DNA from: Torreya grandis
Taxonomy: Eukaryota > Streptophyta > Pinopsida > Cupressales > Taxaceae
Length of the DNA stretch: 64,000 nucleotides
Assembly: GCA_037957365.1 (NCBI GenBank)
Contig: JARHVA010004904.1
Coordinates: 124,001-188,000, forward strand
Direction of reading: 5' to 3'
Shown: positions 58,721-64,000 of the stretch, in pieces
How the letters are laid out: every line of letters begins with the position of its first letter
Numbering within the stretch: the stretch's first letter is position 1
The notes under the pieces: generated by a model
The model's database searches: none
What the model was told of the DNA's origin: nothing
Seen by the model: only the letters and a program-made list of their open reading frames with translations
Translations under genes and position numbers: made by a program

Positions 58721-60067
58721 TTTTGGATTAAGCTCACATCAATACCATGCAATAAGAAGTAAAAATAGTCTTAATACTTTGTATTAGTGATAAAATAAGG
58801 AAAAACTAGGTTTGGGTGCAAGTAAGGTGGTTGTTTTAGCTTGATATTTTTAGCAAATCAAAATTACATAGTCACTGATGTTGGTCACTTAACTGATGTC
58901 AATAGTAAAAGTTTGCTGACGTTAGTGGGATTTACTGATGTCACTAGCTAAGGTATGTTGATGTTAGTATAGTTAACCGATGTTGATCACTATGATAACC
59001 TAGGATATGGAAAATATAATGTTTTCATAATTCAAAGGTAGAATCTAAGTAAAAGCAGAGGATGGAAGAGGTCTGTGTAAGAAAGAAGAACACTTAGAAA
59101 ACTTGATATAATAGGTTACAAAAACTAAGTATTACATGTAGTGTTGATTTTATGAATCAATGGAAAAACATCCTTACCAACTCCAAAATATAGAAGGCAA
59201 TAAAAAAGAAAAAAAAGAACATACAACACTAATTATTAACTACTAGAGATTAATTTTAGTCTCATGTTAGCTTATGCCTTAATCAGATACTGAGAAGAAA
59301 ATTTGGTTATTGAAAGAACTAGAAAGTAATCTAGAGCTAGTTTCAGGTTTGTTTTAGTGCTCAAGAGGAAATATATGTTAAAATAGGTATGTGGCTTATT
59401 ATAGGAGCTTGTTTTCCACACTTCATGGACCTAAAGCCAAGCCAAGATTCTTAACCAAAATATACCTTTTACCCAGAGTTTATACTTTGCCAGAGAATGG
59501 AGTGGGTTCTCCCCTTGGTAGTGAAATCCAAGTAGGATAGCGACATAGGGTAAGGTGATCCACCAGGTGATGAAATCTAGATGGGCCTTCTCTTAGGTGA
59601 GTTTATATGTTTGTTTTTGTGAGTGTGATCTAGTTGTGTAACATAGTTTCACTACAATTCATTCATAATGATTGTAATTATCTAGGTGAGCTAATATGCA
59701 ACAAGTAAACAATGAATTGCAGTAAGTTATAAACCCAAATCTAAAATGTTTAGATTCGAATGAAAACAAAAATGAAATAGGAGTAGATAATGAAATTCAC
59801 TATCTTAATTTGCATGAAAGAAAGAAAATAAATAAGAGATTCTTTCAACTTGTTAAAAAAAATGATAAATTGCTTTTAAAGGCAAGGAGAAAAGAAGAGT
59901 GGCAAGGCAAAATAAATTTTAGATTATTATCCTTAAATAGAAATTAAAATGTTGAATTTTTCATTTTGAGAGAGAAAAGAAGGAGAAAGTGCATGAAATG
60001 AATTTTTCACTATAATATACCTATATGAATGCTTAAAAAAATCAATGAACCCAAGGAAAACTCCAGG
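58721..60067 (-). other. Element E 5' leader
   Basis: Untranslated leader between primer site and gag. No gene seen. It holds a cluster of six palindromes at 58874-58987. The rest is AT-rich. Confidence 0.7.
58874..58987. repeat. ACCGACGTCGGT-like palindromes in the leader of E
   Basis: ACTGATGTTGGT 58874-58885, ACTGATGTCAAT 58892-58903, GCTGACGTTAGT 58915-58926, ACTGATGTCACT 58934-58945, GTTGATGTTAGT 58957-58968 and ACCGATGTTGAT 58976-58987, at intervals of 18-23 bp. This corresponds in position to the cluster in the leader of A. Confidence 0.85.
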
Positions 60068-60085
60068 GTCCCACCGAATGTGCCA
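60068..60085 (-). other. Primer binding site of element E
   Basis: On the minus strand TGGCACATTCGGTGGGAC, four bases after the LTR end. It is related to the primer site of A (TGGCATGCTGAGTGGGAC). The tRNA is not assigned. Confidence 0.75.
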
Positions 60086-60522
60086 AAAATGTTTTGCTAA
60101 AATTTATCTATTTTAAGTCTAAAGAGAAATAGAGAAGGCTAGGGATAAGTGATTAGTATGAACTCAAATTGGTTTACGCACCATATCTAGATGTTGTGAG
60201 CACTCCTCTTTGGCTGGGGAAGACTACTTGTAAGTAAGAAATCATTACCATAAAATGTTTGTTAATAGATCTATATGTGGGATACCAAGCTATGCACTTA
60301 TTCCAAGAATTGTCAAACTCACTTAGAGATGACAATTCACTTTTGAGAGACAAAAGAGTAATGAATAACCAAGAGAGATGAAAAGATAGAGTAAAAAAGA
60401 GATAATGTTACCATTATTTATAACTTGAGTGTAATAGAAAGTAATAGAGTACAAGTGGTATATTCATTTTATGTTTTGGAAGTTGTTTGGGTAGGTCTTC
60501 GAAGGGTTAGGAAATCCATAGT

Positions 60523-60633
60523 TGTCAACATCAATTAAGTTGCCAAGGTCGGAGAGGAAGTTACTGATATCAGTTAGGCTACTAAGGTTGGTGAAGAAAT
60601 GCCACTGATATTAGTTAGGCTGTCGATGTTGAT
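60523..60633. repeat. ACCGACGTCGGT-like palindromes in the 5' LTR of E (cluster 1)
   Basis: GTCAACATCAAT 60523-60534, GCCAAGGTCGGA from 60542, ACTGATATCAGT 60563-60574 (a perfect palindrome), ACTAAGGTTGGT 60581-60592, ACTGATATTAGT 60604-60615 and GTCGATGTTGAT 60622-60633. Confidence 0.8.
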
Positions 60634-61079
60634 AGGGGCAATAATTGCCTAAGAGTTTATAGAAGGCTTTTCTAGGTCTAGAAAATAGTTTTGGTCAGGT
60701 CTAGAAGGTTGGGGGAGAGTTATGAGAGATAAAGTAGTGTTTATATGGATCTAATTAGAGGTTTGGTAGATGTAAAGGAGTTGTAAAGTAACTACTTAAA
60801 GACTTATAGACTAAGTGATGTACTTAGCTATAGTGGTGACTGAATGATAAGTGCTAGATGGATGGCTTCTATGAGGCAGTCTGAACTGATGCCTTGAATA
60901 GAGAAAACAAGTGGGTGTTGTTGGTTCTCAAGAGCTTGGTTCTAGATCTAGATTGACTTATGCAAGATAATAATAAGCCAAGATGTCAAAAGTTGAATGC
61001 AAAAACAATGTATGAAAATAATAATGAGTTTTCTTGATTTCTACTAACATGAACATCAATTTGGAGTTTGTCTTATATA

Positions 61080-61130
61080 ACCAATGTCAGTGATCCCACC
61101 GACATCAACTATGGGTTGACCGATGTTAGT
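61080..61130. repeat. ACCGACGTCGGT-like palindromes in the 5' LTR of E (cluster 2)
   Basis: ACCAATGTCAGT 61080-61091, ACCGACATCAAC 61098-61109 and ACCGATGTTAGT 61119-61130. These match the three units at 44887-44938 in position. Confidence 0.78.
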
Positions 61131-61527
61131 GGCATTAGAGTAGGTAAAAGTACTATCTTTAGCCTATTTTTTGTTGTTTCTCATGCCAAGTGTGGTATCC
61201 ATTATAAAATGGTAGAAATAAGAGATTAAGAAGGACATAGTTGGTTAGGAATTTATTTTTGGGGTGAGAACAAGTCTTGGGTAGTTAGGATAAGGGGACT
61301 AAGTCTTGAGGTGACTCATCAGGTGAGAATTAGTCTTAGGATGAGGTGGCTAGGTAAGGTGGCAAAACAGTTTTTTAATGAACTTAATTATATATTTTAA
61401 ATTAATTAAATATGTGAGGGGTAAAATCATGGGTTAGGGAGGCTAATCATTATTCTAAAAATAGGGTTCAAGGGGGGTTTCAACACAAAGATTTACACAT
61501 GTGTGTGACATAATTTTGGTGTCTACA

Positions 61528-61532
61528 CTCTT
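61528..61532. repeat. Target site duplication CTCTT, right copy (element E)
   Basis: Exact repeat of 43803-43807. Confidence 0.88.
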
Positions 61533-62370
61533 CTTTCTTAGAATTATCCTTTTTTTTATAAGGGTATTTAGAAAAAAAATGTCCCGCCTTACTATGATTA
61601 AAGCATTTAAAGGGTAATTTACCTTTGTACTTTCCAGACCCTCTTCTTAATTTTTTGATAAAGTTGGCTTCTTCTTCATTAGTGTCCTTAGATCCAGATG
61701 TAGATGATTATACTTTTACTTGTTTGGATGCTTTAAATGCAACTTCTCTCTTGAAAGCATCTGCTTCTCTCATTCTCATCTCATAGGCTATGAAGGTTCT
61801 ATGCAACTCATTTAAAATGAGCTTATCTAGATCTATTGCTTCCTATATTATAGATATATTAGAATCATACATAGATGGTAGAGATCTTAGGGCCTTTTTG
61901 ACAATGACTGAATCTTTCATCTCTTCTCTAATGCCTCTAATTGTATTGACTATTTCATCTACTTTGAGGATTCAGTCTACAAATTTATCTTCTTCATTCA
62001 TTTTAAGACTTTCAAACTTACCTCTATATGTTTATATCTTGGTTTGATTTATCTTATCATCACCTTCATAGATGCTCTTCAAATTATTCCATACATCATG
62101 TGCAGTTTGACAATGCATGAATTTAATAGACTCTGAGTTAGACAATCCACAAAGGATAAAACTATTTTCCTTATCATTACTCTCATATGATTTCTTGGTA
62201 GCCTAATCAATAAGAGTTATAGCAGGCATTATATATCCATTTACAATAAACATCCATACATCAAACCCTAATGAAGATAAATATGATTCCATTCTAATGA
62301 TCTAAAATGCATAGTTTGATCCATCAAGGAGAGGTGCTTTGTTTAAGGAAGAGCCTTCTTGACTAGCCAT
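61533..62370 (-). pseudogene. Element F gag, N-terminal part (copia)
   Basis: The frame starts MASQEGSSLNKAPLLDGSNY at 62370, the usual opening of copia Gag. It goes on with DVWNNLKSIYEGDDKINQTK (near 62090), KKALRSLPSMYDSNISII, LDKLILNELHRTFIAYEMRM, and ends in a zinc knuckle near 61590 (LPFKCFNHSKAGHFFSKYPY). Two of its Cys are replaced, so the normal CCHC is broken. Few stops compared with the rest of F. It is cut at 61533 by element E and continues at 43802. Confidence 0.85.
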
Positions 62371-62427
62371 TTGTGTTCAACATCCAAGATCTACCTGAGC
62401 TAATTAAGCTTATTCTAAGGAGCTAGT

Positions 62428-62439
62428 GCTCTAATACCA
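62428..62439 (-). other. Primer binding site of element F
   Basis: On the minus strand TGGTATTAGAGC just after the LTR end (TGTGTTCTAACA, then AT). It is complementary to the 3' end of initiator-Met tRNA with one change. Confidence 0.88.
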
Positions 62440-62974
62440 ATTGTTAGAACACAACTATCTATTGAGAGGGGGAGTGAATTGGTAGATTGATTAAAATTAG
62501 TCCTTTAATAATTTAAAAAAAATTAAATGTATATGCAGAGATCACACACATATAAATAGACATAACACTTCAACATACATAGAAAACCCAATATGGGAAA
62601 AACCATAATGAGAATAACTACTAACATCTATTGTTCTAAGCTAGCCTCATAGTCAAAATCTCATTGGTTATAATATTTAAGGGCACCGACCCTAAAGATA
62701 CACCAATCCCCTGATTTAAAAGTACCTACTCTAAGGAAGAACCTACTCCCTAACTGAATACCAATTTAACTCTTGTAATGGCACCTACCAATCAGATCTA
62801 TTATGGAGCTACAACTCTAGATTACAAGATTGATTCAAAAATGAATCTAGTTCTATGTTATAGACATATTCTTTAATTGTTCATGCTCTAATCTGCAACT
62901 CTCCTTCTCTCTCTTATCTTTTCCTCTCAATTTAACTCTCTATCCACTCTTCTAAGCTTAGTGTATTTCTTAGA

Positions 62975-62976
<2 letters not shown>

Positions 62977-63013
<37 letters not shown>
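62977..63013. repeat. (AT)n microsatellite at the inversion edge
   Basis: About 18 AT units exactly where LTR sequence changes orientation. Confidence 0.95.
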
Positions 63014-63018
<5 letters not shown>

Positions 63019-63350
63019 AAGCACATGGAGTCAAAGAGGTCAAAGTGTCTAATGTTTAGTGAGTTAAAGACTGAGCTATATTGATGGTGCATATGAATAA
63101 GTAGCAAGATGAGATCAAGTGCTTGATGTTTAATGATAAATAGAGGTAAGTGTGTGCTACTTTTGAATATCTAATAGCACATGGGAGCTTAGATTAAAAT
63201 ATCAATGGATGCATTTTAGAGTTGAAATGTTAAAGTTCAAAAGATCGTAAAGATCTAACAAAGCATATGAGCCTATCAGAGTTTGATCTAATAGTTGCAT
63301 TTTAAATTTGAGTCAATTAAATGAGGATCATTAGATCATGGTGCAAAACT

Positions 63351-64000
63351 TAAGATCAATGGTCAGTATTTAAAGATATGTTCATCTCAATGGTCAAGTG
63401 ATAGAACATATAGGAAAGATGCATTATATGACATAGAGAATGATATAGATTGTTGTGATCAGTAAAAAATGTGTAATATGTCATATGCATCAAAACTAAA
63501 GCCTGATAAATGCTAAATGTCATAAAAGATAGAGAATTATGGTGGTGGTGTGTGAATTTAAGAAGTGGGAAATTTTTTGTTAAATAAATATGAACTAAGT
63601 CCAAGAATGATGTGTGATGTGTTAACAACTAAGTGGGAACACAGAGAAGATGTGAGACCCAGATCAATGCATGTATACATGCATTGATCTGGGTCTCACA
63701 TCTTCTCTGTGTTCCCACTTAGTTGTTAACACATCACACATAATTCTTGGACTTAGTTCATATTTATTTAACAAAAAATTTCCCACTTCTTAAATTCACA
63801 CACCACCACCATAATTCTCTATCTTTTATGACATTTAGCATTTATCAGGCTTTAGTTTTGATGCATATGACATATTACACATTTTTTACTGATCACAACA
63901 ATCTATATCATTCTCTATGTCATATAATGCATCTTTCCTATATGTTCTATCACTTGACCATTGAGATGAACATATCTTTAAATACTGACCATTGGTCTTA
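63351..64000. repeat. Giant near-perfect palindrome, arms of at least 325 bp
   Basis: The centre is between 63675 and 63676 with no spacer (GCATGTA then TACATGC). The arms 63351-63675 and 63676-64000 are complementary at all but two positions (63356/63995 and 63609/63742) when read base by base. The right arm leaves the window, so the palindrome may extend left to about 63014. Confidence 0.95.

Larger units (their letters stand above)
43808..61527 (-). mobile_element. Element E, Tat-lineage Ty3/gypsy with an antisense plant mobile domain gene
   Basis: A 17.7-kb minus-strand element between LTRs 43808-45333 and 60090-61527, flanked by CTCTT. Reading from right to left: primer site, leader, gag, protease, RT, RNase H, second RNase H, integrase, then 4.7 kb before the 3' LTR that holds a PMD gene on the opposite (plus) strand. 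Extra antisense ORFs in the 3' part are known for Tat elements. It lies inside the gag of F. Confidence 0.92.
60090..61527 (-). repeat. Element E 5' LTR
   Basis: 1438 bp from TGTTTTGCTAAAATT to GTGTCTACA (plus strand). It is homologous to 43808-45333 with many substitutions and one deletion of about 85 bp. Palindrome clusters lie at 60523-60633 and 61080-61130. Confidence 0.92.
37174..64000 (-). mobile_element. Element F, Ty1/copia retrotransposon, split by element E, runs off the window
   Basis: A minus-strand copia. The 3' LTR lies at 37174 to about 39050, pol at 39518-43802, gag at 61533-62370, a tRNA-Met-type primer site at 62428-62439, and the 5' LTR starts at 62442 and leaves the window. 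Element E is inserted in gag just after the zinc knuckle. All copia domains are present in the order GAG-PR-INT-RT-RNH, and all carry stops. Confidence 0.88.
62442..64000 (-). repeat. Element F 5' LTR with inverted duplication (runs off the window)
   Basis: Starts TGTTAGAACACAACTATC and follows the 3' LTR of F up to about 62900. Then unmatched sequence, an (AT)n tract (62977-63013), and LTR sequence in inverted orientation (63014-63675) are followed by the same sequence in direct orientation (63676 on). The LTR has therefore been rearranged, or a second related LTR is joined head to head. Confidence 0.7.

Noticed and set aside
62977..63013. The AT tract as a centromere or replication origin signal
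   Set aside because: It is a plain microsatellite. The only notable point is that it coincides with the inversion edge.

Overview
This window is nuclear, intergenic, seed-plant DNA made almost entirely of old, nested LTR retrotransposons. I see no intact host gene, tRNA, rRNA or CRISPR array. The AT-rich composition, the rarity of CG, LTRs of about 1.1 to 1.9 kb, very long Ty3/gypsy elements with two RNase H domains (Tat lineage), and heavily decayed frames that remain unpurged all fit a large plant genome. A gymnosperm such as a conifer is my best guess, but this is inference.

Left part (1-31.9 kb): four elements are nested like Russian dolls. Element D is a minus-strand Tat-type gypsy. Its reverse transcriptase and first RNase H lie at about 29.95-31.9 kb, and its integrase and the edge of its 3' LTR lie at 1-1380. 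D was split inside its second RNase H by element C (minus, 1386-29942, TSD TAAGG). C has a gag remnant, no pol, and a palindrome array in its leader. The 5' LTR of C was split by element A (plus, 8522-29091, TSD AACTC, two 1179-bp LTRs), a complete but dead Tat element with gag-PR-RT-RNH-aRNH-INT. The 5' leader of A was split by element B (minus, 12124-16371, TSD CAAGA), an internally deleted copia element. Three of the insertions have exact 5-bp target duplications that I could read directly, and removing C rejoins the RNase H frame of D.

Middle (31.9-37.2 kb): about 2 kb without a recognisable gene is followed by a long, broken minus-strand reading frame of unknown family (element G) with a coiled-coil tail, and by a copia-like LTR fragment.

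Right part (37.2-64 kb): element F is a minus-strand copia whose gag and pol are split by element E (minus, 43808-61527, TSD CTCTT), another Tat gypsy. Between its integrase and 3' LTR, E carries an antisense, decayed plant mobile domain (PMD) gene. The 5' LTR of F contains a nearly perfect giant palindrome (centre 63675/63676) that runs off the window.

Four signals are not explained by standard retrotransposon annotation. (1) The 3' UTR of A holds hairpins with a conserved 17-nt loop and different, compensating stems. (2) Clusters of the 12-bp palindrome ACCGACGTCGGT, spaced mostly 18-22 bp, are shared by unrelated copia and gypsy elements. (3) The leader of C has its own array of a different palindrome (AACTAGATYGA...). 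(4) The terminal inverted duplication is much younger than the LTR that holds it.
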